Part shown: positions 1-14,964 of the stretch, piece by piece
Layout of the letters: each line of letters opens with the position of its first letter
How positions within the stretch are numbered: position 1 is the first letter of the stretch
From: Cryptococcus deneoformans JEC21
Taxonomy: Eukaryota; Basidiomycota; Tremellomycetes; Tremellales; Cryptococcaceae
Assembly: GCF_000091045.1 (NCBI RefSeq)
Contig: NC_006685.1
Location: 295,001 to 359,000, forward strand
Direction of reading: 5' to 3'
Length of the DNA: 64,000 bases
The notes under the pieces: generated by a model
The model's database searches: none
What the model saw: the letters and a program-made list of their open reading frames with translations, nothing else
Told to the model about the DNA's origin: nothing
Made by a program: the position numbers and the translations under genes

Positions 1-33
1 AACACATAACACCCAACAACCAACTTCTTCGCA

Positions 34-499
34 ATGGCTTTCACTTGTTCAGACATCTTCAAGATCATTTTGGCAATCATCTTGCCTGTGAGTTCTGCAG
101 AATATGAAGCGAACGTGGGAATGGTACTGACAATTACTTAGCCTCTTGGTGTCTTCCTTGAGCGAGGATGTGGTGCCGATCTCCTTATCAACGTGAGTTG
201 CGGAAAATTTTGTGATGTACCCTTTGTTATAAATACTGACTGTAAATCAGATCCTTTTGACCATTCTTGGTTACATCCCTGGTAAGTCATGAGACTTGCA
301 AACCTTGTTTGGACGATGGGATGTCTTTTCTCTTGCCACTAGGCCAGAGAGAGATATGATGTCGTAACCATTCTGCAAAAGATCTTGCATCCAGTGTTGT
401 TTGTCGTCGATGGGTGCCAAAGAAGCATTGCTCAAGCAACGTGTTGACACTTCTCTTATAGGTATCATCCACGCTCTTTACATTATTCTGAAGTATTGA
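34..499 (+). CDS. PMP3: PMP3-family membrane proteolipid (stress-response small membrane protein)
   Basis: The spliced product is about 57 residues. Four exons (34-87, 142-192, 251-281, 462-499) have GT-AG borders and join in frame. It has the family layout: two hydrophobic helices around a loop with a conserved PLGVFLERGCG segment, then LLINILLTILGYIPGIIHA and a short tail. Family members sit in the plasma membrane and modulate membrane potential and tolerance to salt and cations. The start is the first ATG after a CT-rich leader, and the length matches the family. Because the gene is short and has three introns, it is invisible as a single open frame. The family call is near certain; the role in this organism is inferred. 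Confidence 0.93.
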
Positions 500-1456
500 G
501 ACTACGAGAACCAACGGAACAAGCTTGTTTAATAGTTGCAATACGGGCGAGTTACCAGTGGAGTATGGAAATCGTATGTTAGAAGTTAAACTGGATTGTG
601 TCGGTCGGGGACATGTAAGATGCAGTAAGCAATGATCATGGCCGTATATACCTGTTGTTCGTAATTTATACATGCAGCAGTTTAATCCAACCTCCCAAGT
701 GTGTGCTTGTTTCCCTATTTTGGTGTCTTCGAATATGAGCTTAAGAGCTGGGCGATTAAATAGAACATTATTGTTTGGTGTGAGCTGGATCTATGAAAGG
801 GTCAGCGGATGTGATGAGTCGGAGATGAGTGCTGAAAGTGATGTTGATGGGGTGTGTTGCGCCGTGGCAATGCAGATTGTGTGCATTGGCTTGATGGATA
901 GCCTGATGGCCCTTTCCCGTGCAGTGATCCGATCAACTCAAAGGCGACCCCATTATGGTCGAAGGTGTTCCGATTAGCTCAAAGGGACAGTTGGAGTTGT
1001 CAAAAAAAGTAACAAAATGAAATGCATTTTCGGAGTTGTTGAAGAGCTATTTCGCATTTTCTATTTTTTGACGAAATTTGGACACGTCGTCTCGGTAGGT
1101 AGACAGGTGTACCGCATTTGTCAGTGATAAATAGGAAGAACAAACAATATTACTGAAGCAGCCGGGCGGGCCCACCCCGTAGTAGCGATTGATGAAAACG
1201 TGTGAAAGGACGCTGACATAATGTGTTGTTGTTGTTATGGGGTTCAGTGTCGGATTGTCCTACTTTACCAGACTATGGGCAGTACAGCACTTCGATACAG
1301 AACATAGCTTTGCCAAGCACAACAAAGCTTCCAAATAGCAAGGCATTGTACGAGTACGTACAGAGTGCGGATGATTGCGAGTCGAAAAATACCATCAGTG
1401 TTCGAGTTTTGAGTAGCTATAAATGACAGTTGACATCTACTCCACTTCATAGGAAC
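500..1456. other. Intergenic stretch, no convincing gene
   Basis: This holds the 3' region of the PMP3 gene and the 5' flank of the tRNA. Frames of 65-130 codons exist, but none has family resemblance, a good start context, or exons that splice onto neighbours. No repeat was noticed. Confidence 0.5.
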
Positions 1457-1537
1457 ACACCGTTGGTGAAACGGTATCATGCATCGTTGCCATTAGGTGA
1501 ATTTCGATGCGGCAAGGGTTCGACTCCCTTACGGTGT
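1457..1537 (+). tRNA. tRNA-Gly(GCC) with an 11-nt intron
   Basis: The cloverleaf can be folded by eye. The acceptor arms ACACCGT (1457-1463) and ACGGTGT (1531-1537) pair perfectly. The D stem is GTGA/TCAT. The anticodon stem CATCG/CGATG encloses an 18-nt loop, and the T arm AAGGG-TTCGACT-CCCTT carries the B box. The mature loop TTGCCAT gives anticodon GCC at 1489-1491 and is identical to the yeast tRNA-Gly(GCC) loop. The extra 11 nt (about 1493-1503) sit at the canonical intron site after position 37. A T-run at 1543-1547 can serve as Pol III terminator. Confidence 0.9.
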
Positions 1538-1542
1538 ATACC

Positions 1543-1547
1543 TTTTT
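1543..1547 (+). terminator. Pol III T-run after tRNA-Gly
   Basis: A five-T run begins about six bases past the tRNA 3' end, the usual position for Pol III termination. Confidence 0.55.
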
Positions 1548-1762
1548 GGCCTTCTCAATGATGGACGCAATAAACTTCAGGAAAATCATGGAATCAGACT
1601 CATGATCAGGCTCACGAAATTCAGAGCGATCCTGGTCCTCCTCCTCGTCCTCTCTTTTGTTGCTGTGGATCTGGAGCATTCATCTTTTTGGTACTTTTAT
1701 TGCACATACACAACTTTCTGCGAATTTCCTTCAAGCCGATACGTTTTCAGTGCTTCTTCACC

Positions 1763-2327
1763 ATGGCCGCTCTTCAATTAACAAACCGTTCTTTGAACAC
1801 GCCTTTTTTCTCCCTCCGCTCTTTCCTCCCCACTCTTCGCTCTTCGTGGTCAACTCCGTGCGAAGCCTCTTCAAGCTCTTCCACTCTTTCATCCTCCCTG
1901 GTTGCACATGCTCCATCAACCTCCTCTCCCTCATTATCATCACTTTTCCCCTCCTTCTCTCTCGAATCCCTTCTCGAACTCATTCCTCCGTTTTTGTGGG
2001 CCAGTGTACCCAAGAAAAAGGTTTCACACTCCAGGAAGAACATGAGAGCTGCGAACAAGGGATTGAAGAACAAGACAAGTGAGCTTTTTTGTCTCATTAC
2101 GTGACGTGAGGTCAAATGCTGATCAATCTGTCTGCTAGATTTGTCACTGTGCCCAGCTTGCGGTTCCATCAAATTGACACATCACGTCTGTCCTACTTGC
2201 TATTCCCAAATATCTCGACGGTGTGTATTCCCTGTTTGTCATTTCAGCTGGGATAGCTGACAGCCGGTGCAGATGGAAGGAAGAAGCTCGTAATCAACTC
2301 CCCTCCGCTCTCCACTCTCATCCATGA
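1763..2327 (+). CDS. MRPL32: Mitochondrial large-subunit ribosomal protein bL32m
   Basis: There are three exons (1763-2078, 2139-2220, 2273-2327) and about 150 residues. The N-terminal 80 residues are rich in Ser, Leu and Phe and read as a mitochondrial presequence. The bL32 core follows: VPKKKVSHSRKNMRAANKG, then LCPACGSIKLTHHVCPTCY with two CxxC pairs that bind zinc in this family. In yeast the presequence is removed by the m-AAA protease before assembly into the mitoribosome. ATG at 1763 is chosen because it opens the presequence. The core motif makes the call firm; the targeting is inferred from composition. Confidence 0.9.
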
Positions 2328-2464
2328 TACGTTCGATGCATTATGATGAAGCTGCAAGAAGACAGCATAGTAATGGTACAACCTAGAACATATGCCCTGT
2401 CGCATTCGTAGTTGAACTAAAATTTCCAAAAAAAATAACTCAAAACATCGTCAAATCCTAATGC

Positions 2465-5400
2465 TTATGTCCCTTGACCATTGGCAGGACCTGGTTTGGG
2501 GCTTGAACGAGGCTGGGACTGGGCGTTTTGCAAACTAGGTGATCTCGCGAAATGTTGCTTCCCCTTTGGTCAGCAAAAATTTGGAGGTAGACAGCGATCT
2601 ATCAAGGGAACTCACGACGCCTTGGATGTTTTGCACCCCCATCTGAGGTGTCCCAGGGTTGCCGACCTGGCTTTGTGCCTGAGCTTGCATGTGGGCCTAG
2701 GGAAATGTTAGCCATGCGAATATAAGTAGCAAATTAGCTCACCGATCGTAGCATTAACCCTCGTAATTGCTCCGGTGTCATTTGCTGACCACTGGCCGCT
2801 AGTGTCGCCAGAAGCTGCTGCACAGTCGCATTGTTCATCATTGCTGCCGGAATTTGAATCCCTTGAGTTTGGGCTCCCTGTACCGGCATCCCAGCTCCAT
2901 TTGGTATTCCTTGAGGCAAGGCCATCGGGCTAGATATCTGAGGTGAAGAGGTACCTGCATTGGGTACTCGAAGATGGGGAGGTACGTTATTGGACGGTGC
3001 CCGACCCATCGTTGCTATTTGAGGAGAGGATTGAGCCCCAATGGCCGCTGCTTGCATGGCCGGAGACGGAGTGGGGTTGATACCAGAAGGGCCAGCGCCC
3101 TCCGCGGGAAGATCGGGAGTACGAGATTGGGCGAAAGGAGATGAGACACCCAGCTGCGGTGGCTGTAGATTTCCACCCATGCTGGGTGCTCGGCCTTGTT
3201 GAGCCTGAGCTTGTGCCTGTGCTTGTAACACTCGTGCTTGCTGGGCGGCCATTTGCTGTGCTTGAAGAAGCATTTGTTGCTGCACCTGAGGTGACTGCCC
3301 CTGAACAACAGGCATTGGACGAACATTAGGGTTACCTTGGACAGCGCCGTTTGCATTTTGCCTATTGGCAGCTGTCGCAGCGGCAACAGCATTTAATAGC
3401 TGTTGTTGGCTTGGCGCCATAGTGGGCATTGGCTGGCCATTGGGACCCATGCGGATAGGTTGAGCATTCGGCATATTCGGGACGTTGGGCATGTTTGGCG
3501 GCCTCATTTGTGCTTGTTGCTGAGCGCTCATCATGGCTTGCTGCTGACGAATGGCAAGTTGACGTTGCTGTTCTTGCATGGCACGTTGCTGTCGCTGCTG
3601 AGCAATTTGCACATCGCGCTGATATTTAGCTTCAACTAGTTCCCATGGGGTGGAAGCAGCAACATGGGGGAAGCTCATACTGTGACTTTCGTGCACATTG
3701 ATTACCTTTCGTTGTGCATTGTCTTTATCTAACCCACTTGTCAGTTGTTGTCTCATCCTTAGCGTTCAAACTTACGGCTCTTCGCCCTCGCCGCTTCTCT
3801 CCTCCTGTTCATCCTCTTCACCGCATCATAGATCGCTTGGTGTCTGACTGACCTCTTTGTCCCTTCGTACTTTGGCTTCGCCGCCATTCTATCTCTCTTG
3901 GACATCCCGGGGGGTGGAGGTGCACCGTCAGGCAGCGCTTCTCCGGTAGGAGTAGGAAGAGAAGACACACTGTTACCGCCAGTTTGCTGTGGACGTCCCG
4001 AAGCAGATGGGAGATTGGCGGATGGAGGGACTCCAGGGGTGGTAACAGCTGATTGTGGCACGGGCGTAGCGGTTGCTGTACCAGGTTGCGTGGCAGAAGC
4101 AGGCGCAGGTGGAGGAGCCGAGGGCGGCGCGTCCTGCCGAGGCTTGTTCTTTCCTTCCCCAAAAGTATAGTACCATCGCTCCCAGCATTCATACGGGTTT
4201 CGTTTCTCGACAGGAATGAGGATCATCTCCGTATTGAAACTGTCTGCTATGAGATCCCAGTTGAATGGATACATGGCGACGAGCTTTAACAAGCACTTGT
4301 CTTCCTCTGGCGACCAAAGCAATTGTGCACGAAGATGGTGCGCAGCTGGTTTGGGAACTTCAGGCACTCGCATGTGCTCCAAGGGTCTTGACGCTTTGCC
4401 GCCAAAGGGCGTATTAAAAGCAGCAACTACATTTGGAGGGATATCTGCAGCTCCCTTTACCTCTTCATAATAAGGTCCATCATGAAGATCCCACTCGCCG
4501 TCAATTAGATTCTTCGCTGGCTGAAGGGTGGAAACAAGAATGGGCCGAATGTCCATGATTCGAGAAGTGTGTGCCATGCGGTGACTGTATGTACCGCCCT
4601 CATCTCGGCGATACTTCTTGTCATTCTCAGGCGGGGCGGGGCCAGAGTACATAGCGAGATCCGGAAAGAGTTGGTCAAAGGAAGCAGGTTCGTCTGGGCT
4701 AACAGAAGGTTCGGCAGGGACTGTAGCTGGAGTTGCAGCAGATGAGGATTTTGTCAGAGTATCAAGATCAACGGTAGCGTTCGCCAAAGGGGTGTCAAGG
4801 ACGGGCCCCCGAGCAATTGCAATCTCGTACGCATTGGCGAACCGCTTATGGATGACAAGGCCGTTTGGTAGAACAGTATCACGCCGATAGCTTGGCCGTT
4901 CAGAAGTTTCCCTAGTATCATCTTGGGCAGCGTCGATTTCTGATTGTTATCAGCATTGACTGAGCAGCGAACGTAGAATAATATTTACCGGAAAGCCCTA
5001 CAACGTCGTCGCCCACAGGTCCACCATCCGCATCTGCCTCTCCTTCTGCATCCGCTTCTCCATTTTCTGGTTCACCGTCGGCATCTGCTTCGCCTTCTGC
5101 ATCGACTTCTTCCCCAATGTCCTGATTTATATTGACAGTTTCTCTAGGATCCTCTGGTCGGTTCTCCCTCTCCTTTTCATTAACCCTCATTTCATCTATT
5201 GACTCCAACACCTTGTTCGCCTCTCCTTCCCCATCCAGCTCTCCTTCCTGTCCCACCAGCATCTCAACATCCTCGTCCTCAGCTTCCACTTCCACAGTGA
5301 CTTCCTTCCTCTTTCCCGCATGACCTGGTATCGGAACATTGCGGCACTCTCCCCAGCCTCGACCTCCCACCATAAGAGCCTTCTTTTCCTCAGGACTCGC

Positions 5401-6643
5401 CAGATGCCATTCTACGACTTGATATGCGAACTCCCTCGCCTCGACGACCTTCCACCGACGCTCTTCAGCAAAATCCGTGCGCATCCATTCCATTTCCTCA
5501 AGCATATAGTCCCAATGAGACTTTGGTACGCCAGGACCCCTTGCCTTTTTTGGCTGTCGAAGGGACCATCTGTTCTCCGCCTTTTTGGCCTCAATACGCT
5601 CCATCGCCCGGACATGCCTCATTTCATCCATGGCAACTTTCCAATCACATGTTAAAACACATTTGGACGAGCGAGTCAATGCTGAACTGAGAGGATTAAG
5701 GGAGAACGTGGCTTGAAGCTTGAACATATCGGGTTGTGGTGAGTTTGTGCGTTTGCGTCGACGGAAGGAAGCGCTGCTTGATGTTGAGTTGAGAAGTGGG
5801 AGTGGCGGAAGCTCAGTGGCATAGGCAGACGTCAAAGGCATAAGCAGTTGTGGGGGAGTGGTAGGAGTTGCTGCAGGGCGGTAGTTATCGAGTGGAACCC
5901 ATTCTGGGACATCGAGTTCTGGTGGAGGCGTATAATCGCGCGGAACGAATGGACGTGGTTGGATCTGGGACATGTTTACCGTAGGCTCTTCTTCTACGCC
6001 ATCCACCAGACTCGTAATTGAGGTGTCAAGAGGGACATTTGTGAGAGGGGAGTCAATAATGGAAGAGCTGGGGTCTCGGATTGGGTTCGGTCTGGCAGCA
6101 GAGGTCGAAGATGATGCAACCGTTGGGAGGTCTACAGATGGCTCGTCTGGATAGTCAACTGTTGTTGCTGGTGGTGAAATGGCCGGGAGATTTGGAATGG
6201 ATATTGTATTGACAGAGGACCTACTCCACAAAATCAGCCAAAGCTTCTTCCTGGTAGACATGGACATACCCTTCTCCAAGCTTATATTGTTCTCTCCATT
6301 CATCAAAACCTTCTAGAGATTCATCTCCTCCTTGAATAGCTTGATGGTCATACTCTTTATCCAGCATGTTGTTCCTCGGCTTGAACATTAGAAACAGTTG
6401 CTTGAGAGATCCTTCATGTTGCGCCGTAAGATCGCTACATAACGTCCCAGACGTCAGTCATCCGATAATAGTATGTTTTGGATAATACAAAACAAACCTA
6501 ATTTGACCTTGATGGGATTTTAAAGTGTCATGCACCACACTGCGCAGTTGAAAATGCTAGATGTGGGCGGAAAGCGAGGATAGTTTAGCGACGACAGCTT
6601 GTAACGGAACGGAAAGATGACTGACTGTAGGTTGCGAATCCAT
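2465..6643 (-). CDS. EAF1: NuA4 histone acetyltransferase scaffold subunit EAF1/VID21 (HSA and SANT domains)
   Basis: About 1,250 residues from roughly eight exons. Translation starts at 6643 with a six-codon first exon (MDSQPT), and the last exon ends GPANGQGT at 2465. An HSA helix lies around residues 270-350 ([20 protein letters not shown] segment), a SANT/Myb domain around 690-750 ([20 protein letters not shown] onward, with [12 protein letters not shown]), and a Gln/Met/Ala-rich C-terminal tail after that. HSA followed by SANT and a glutamine-rich tail is the architecture of fungal Eaf1, p400 and Domino platforms that hold the NuA4 acetyltransferase and bind actin-related proteins. An acidic [11 protein letters not shown] repeat precedes the central region. 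Internal joins I checked are GT-AG and in frame. It is transcribed divergently from STE14. Confidence 0.9.
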
Positions 6644-6998
6644 TTTTGGGTCTTTCGCGATGTTTAAAATTGTAGACGATAGTTCTAGCCCCTGCCTACA
6701 CGATTAGATAATAGTACAGGGGGCGTATTTCTAAAGATGGATGGGGTACGGAGGCGTATACACAGGTTGAGGGCGGAAAAGTCAAGCGGACGGGGAAGAG
6801 GAAAACAGCTAATAGGCACGAGACCAAGAAGTGAAAATTAGGCATAGGTCTATGAGGTCGTGCTTAGCCAATTTTCAGGCGCGCACGATAAGATTAAGGG
6901 GCCCCTTGGATCAATGTCCTATTGTTCTTTCAAAAGACAACACAAAAAACCATTGCACAATGCATTTTCTGTCTTTGAACATCTTGCAGTGACACACA
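6644..6998. promoter_or_regulatory. Divergent promoter region EAF1 / STE14
   Basis: About 355 bp separate the two start codons and must carry both promoters. I see no clear TATA box or repeated element. Confidence 0.5.
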
Positions 6999-7993
6999 AT
7001 GTCAGACCAAACTTCCCAGAGCCCTGTGTCTCTACCAAGAACAGACCAATACGATCCACGCGGGTCTATCCCCAACACTGTTTTTGCTGTCGCCCTAATC
7101 GCTTCCATCCTCGGTGCAGTCGGGGGTAGCTCCCTTGCCCTTGCCTCACAAACCTTATTCAATGCCTTCGCCGGTACTTGGGCAAGACCTCAGCTGGGAA
7201 TATATCTAGGTGCCATGTGTATCTTCCATTTGATGGAGTTCTTCACCACAGCCGGCTGGAATCCTCAAAAGCTCAGCGTGGATGGTAGGTCAATTTTTGT
7301 ATGATGGGTTTTTAAAGCTATTGCTGATAGAATATAGCTTTCTTATTGAACAACGGCAGACAGTATCACTTTGCTCATGCTATAGGCTTAGCAGAATACT
7401 TTATCTCTTCATGGCTCTTCCCTGGGAAATGGAACACCTTCTGGGGTTCTTTTCCTTGGCTTACTCTCGGTAAGCCTCTCCCATTACATGTCAAGGGGGG
7501 GTAAAGCAGGCTGATCTAGAGATCCTAGTGACGCTTGGTATGGTGGCTGCACAATGTATCCGTAGCATGGCGATGATTCAAGCTGCGCAATCATTTTCCC
7601 ATATCGTCAAGAGCAAAAAGCACGACGACCACTTGCTTGTCACCCATGGCCTCTATTCGTGAGATTTTCTCTTTTGCATGATGTTTAAAAATGCGATTTA
7701 GCTCAAGGGGTTTATAGATGGTCACGGCATCCTTCTTATGCTGGTTTCTTCTACTGGGCCGTGGCTACTCAGCTTCTCCTGGGAAACATTGTGTCAACTC
7801 TTGGTTTTATGATCGTCCTCAACAAATTCTTTTCGGCTCGTATCGTCGGTAAGTAGCTATTGAGCCATCGTTGTTCCTGTGAATTAACAGGTATACAGAC
7901 GAGGAAAAGTGGCTCGTCAAGTTCTTTGGGAACGACTACGTGGAGTACAGGAAACGTGTTGGAACCAAGCTTCCTTTTTACTTTTCCAAGTAA
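6999..7993 (+). CDS. STE14: Protein-S-isoprenylcysteine O-methyltransferase (ICMT)
   Basis: Five exons give a polytopic membrane protein of about 235 residues. The C-terminal ICMT signature is present: THGLYSWSRHPSYAGFFYW, then DEEKWLVKFFGNDYVEYRKRV. The RHPxYxG and EExxLxxxFGxxYxxY motifs hold the S-adenosylmethionine site in this family. The enzyme methylates the prenylated C-terminal cysteine of CaaX proteins in the ER membrane, including lipopeptide mating pheromone, Ras and Rho. The start is the first ATG, and its frame leads into the first hydrophobic helix. All four introns have GT-AG borders and join in frame. Confidence 0.93.
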
Positions 7994-8104
7994 CTTTGCA
8001 ATAGTCTATGGACATATTTAGTTTCTCATATCATTCACAAGAGTATACCTCGTAGGTTTCCTCTTACCAAATAAAGGGTAAAAAATGCATCATATCATAC
8101 ATAT

Positions 8105-9732
8105 CTACTTGCGTTTCCCACTTGCCCTCTTTTTGGGAGGCGGCTTAGCCTCTTCATCCTCACTGCTCTCCTCGTCATCAGACGTCACATCGCCCTCTCC
8201 GGCACCAACATCCTCTCCCCAGTCATCATCATCCTCATCATCCGCATTCGCTCCTCTATCTTCATACTCAAAGTCTTCATCATCGTCCTCATCTTGGAAC
8301 CCGACCTTGCGTTCTCGAAGTCTCTCGAGCTCTTCCTCGGGGTCAATATCTGACAAACCCTCGATATCCGGCTCCTCCTCGCTGTCATTGTCCTCATCCT
8401 CTTCGCCATCACCAACCGCCTTGCCCTTCTTCTTGGCCCTTTCAGCCTTCTTCCTCGCAACGTTCGCTGCTTGTTCCGCTCGCCTAGCTTCCTTTGCCTT
8501 CCTCTTCCGCTCATGTGCTTGAGCCTGTGCATTCGCGTCCTTGGCAGACTTATGAACAAACTCGTGGAACACTGTCTCACCCTCTCCTTTCTTACTTCCC
8601 ACAAGACCTTCAACGACCTTGATCAACCTCCATTCCATTCTGGGACCAGTCTCGACCAATCGGACGGCCTTTCGCTCGCCCTTCTTGTTACCTCGTCCAA
8701 CATAGTCTTCAGGAAGCTCGACAGCATTGGTGTCGCTTTCAGCTTCGCTCGCCTCTGTTTCAGATGCACTGTCATATCCTGCAGTGGACGCACCCGAGGT
8801 TTCAGAACCAGTTCGACGGAGAAGATAGTCGGCGATGTCGTCAGTGTTTGACAAATCGACAGTCTTGCGGGATTTTGAAGAAGTGGGATTGGCTGATGTT
8901 ACGGTTGAGGAAAGGAGTTTGCGTACTCGTCGAGAGACACCATGGGGTCGGACGGTGATGGTGAAGTGGCGGAAAGAAATACATCCGGTGACGTGAGAGT
9001 AGGAGATGAGGAGAACTCGACGGAAGGTGGGAAGAGCAGACTGGTTCAATTATTAGAAATCACTGGAAATAAAATCATATGAAACTTGCCTTTTCAACTT
9101 GGATAGGAGGGAAGATGCCTTGGAACATAGTGCTCATCAGTCGAAGTTGAGGAAGCGCGGGCCCATTTTGAGGTTGTTGGAAACCGTTCAATACGAGCTA
9201 AACATAAATATACATTAGTACACAATGAAGATTTTGGTAGCAACGGCAGACATACCAAAGGTGGATTTCTGTATTCTCCCGCAGGACTCCGGCCGACATT
9301 TCGCAAACCCGAATTGAAGAGGTCCTTCATCAAACTATACTTCTGCACCCTAAATGTCATAGTGGGACCCTGAGGGAAACGAGCTACTCGCAGGTGGACA
9401 TTGGCGGCATCGGTCAAGGTGAATGCGAGAAGATGGGTGACTTTGAGAGAAGGAGCAATGGTGAGGTAGTCTCTTAAGCGGGCGTTGGGACGTTCTCGGA
9501 GACGGGAGGCAGTGTTAGGCTCCATGACCTTTCGAGTGTCTCGGACGAGTTGAGAGATGGATTTGGTGACATGGCCCGATTTGATAACAAAGGATTTGGG
9601 GACGTTCTCCTGTCGTACAAAATTGGCGTTAGGAACGAGACTAGATGGAGGCGAAAGGCTTAGACCTACCTCTGTTTCACCCTTTGGGGGGCCTTTAAGA
9701 TGAGTTCTATTCTTTCTCCTTTGCCTGCCCAT
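8105..9732 (-). CDS. SSF1: Ribosome biogenesis protein SSF1/Peter Pan (Brix domain)
   Basis: About 480 residues. The N-terminus MGRQRRKNRTHLKGP is typical of Ssf1/PPAN. A Brix domain follows, with VTHLLAFTLTDAANVHLRVA and FPQGPTMTFRVQKYSLMKDL, up to SFRHFTITVRPHGVSRRVRK. The C-terminal third is acidic and lysine-rich (EDEDDDEDFEYEDR and similar) and ends in a basic KKRASGKRK tail suited to the nucleolus. Ssf1 helps assemble the pre-60S particle. ATG at 9732 is preferred to an in-frame upstream codon because the family begins MGRxRR. Confidence is high from the N-terminus and the Brix signature together. Confidence 0.92.
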
Positions 9733-10729
9733 TTTGCGAGAATGTCTAACCGGAAGAATGAAAGTTGTTGTTGGAGTAAACACCGGTCCACTTTGAACAG
9801 TCCTCTCTAAGAAATCTTCAGATGGTCACAAGTGGAGGCTGTCAATAACACGTCACACACGCCTGTAAATTTCCAACAACAAGCAACAACATCAATCCTG
9901 GATGCATCATCATCTTCACTTCCGCCGCTACAGACAAACGTGCGTGGTCAGGGTTTCGTGAGTAGGTGGAGTGCAGGTATATGCATGCCGACATGCGGTA
10001 TCAAGGAGGCACAGTGAAAAAGAAGAAGTAATGTCCTAATACTGAGCGAAAACCGAAGTAATCAGAGTCAGGCAAAAAGCGCGCGAATTCTGCAGGATCG
10101 CAGCTATTCATCAGCCCAGTTCCCAGTTGAGTCGCCGCCGCGATGCTTCTCTATCCTCACACTACTAATTACGCATCCTTCTGTAGTCCAGCTGGTTATG
10201 TATAGAGTCGAAGTGTCCTTTCTAGGATTGGAAGTGAGGATTGTGATTTCCATTTGAGGCTCGCTTCGTTGGCCGTGGAATAATTGGCGCCTTCTTCAGT
10301 CTATCTCCTTGTGTTTTTTTGGGCGCGTCTGTGGTTCGGTGGTGTCCGAATTGGGCCGTCCGGGGTTGGAGGCCCAAGCTGCTTATCTCTGGCATGAATG
10401 AGGTGGGTGGCGGTGGGAGCAGTGGGTGTATGGGATGTGGACGTGGATGCGAGTATAGATGCATGCATATATATCTTCTCTCAGCAGCACACCTGGGACT
10501 GAGACAGAACTTTGGCGTGGCAGAGCCGGGTGATTGGAATTATTTATTCGGCTGTTAAGGTTTATCCCTGAGCCTTATCAGCGCCGATCCCGTGCGATTT
10601 CCAACACGCCCATTTTGTTGGAAAATATCATCCACATTTTCCAAGAACCCACAAACCATGCATTCCCATATAAATCATACTTCTTTTCTTTTCCCTCTCC
10701 CCACTCTCCTCACTAACTCTCTACTCACC
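9733..10729. promoter_or_regulatory. Long divergent intergenic region SSF1 / GCV2
   Basis: About 1 kb without a gene. It holds the upstream regions of both neighbours. The last 60 bases before GCV2 are a CT-rich leader. Short open frames on both strands show no family resemblance. Confidence 0.5.
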
Positions 10730-14127
<3,398 letters not shown>

Positions 14128-14410
14128 GAGTGTACAGATTAGACGTGCTTTCAATGTTTCTTTTTTTTTGTTTTGGTCTTTTCGTGTTTTACCTTCCTTT
14201 CTTTTCCCTTTCGGTCCATAGCATATTCGCAATATCCAACTGACGGTTCAACCTCATACTTTTTTTTTTCAATAATCAACTCGTTGTCTAGCAATTCAAC
14301 CTTGCATATTTCAGGATAGAAATTATATAGTGTATATAACAAATACGAAACGTATGAATTATTATCATGCATGTGAACAAATATATCAGTTGGGAAGAGG
14401 ACGATGACGA

Positions 14411-14429
14411 TTACCAATCATCTAAACCT

Positions 14430-14470
<41 letters not shown>

Positions 14471-14699
14471 GTCATCTTTTTTTCCTTCCCCCTCCAACAC
14501 GTTATCCAACCCTTCCCAACCATCTACATCTCCTTCCTCCCCCCCAATTGCAGCTTCTCCGGTCGTATGGATCTCTTGCCCACGCTTCAACGCCAACAAG
14601 CGTTTCCGAGCAAACGGGTTGAATATGGCGCTTACACGGAGTGATTCCAGCTCTGCGGACCGTTGTTTATGCGGGGAAGTAATGGCTAAGAGGTCGAGG

Positions 14700-14740
<41 letters not shown>

Positions 14741-14930
14741 TTCAAAGATCACATCTCCTTCCTCTTCCACCTCTTCATCTTGTCCTTCATCCACCATTCC
14801 CTTCTCCACCCCATCCAGTAATCCTGAGAGACCATCAATACTTGTCCGTCTCTTGACCTGCCGCCTGGTGGGAACGATGACGACTTTTTGCTGGACCTTG
14901 CCACCTTCCGGATCCCATTCATCGTCTTCG

Positions 14931-14964
<34 letters not shown>

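Noticed and set aside
672..977. 101-codon frame downstream of PMP3
   Set aside because: No family resemblance, poor composition for a protein, and no matching exon structure.
8085..8522. Ser-rich 145-codon frame on the plus strand
   Set aside because: It is the antisense of the acidic tail of SSF1; acidic codons read backwards give Ser.
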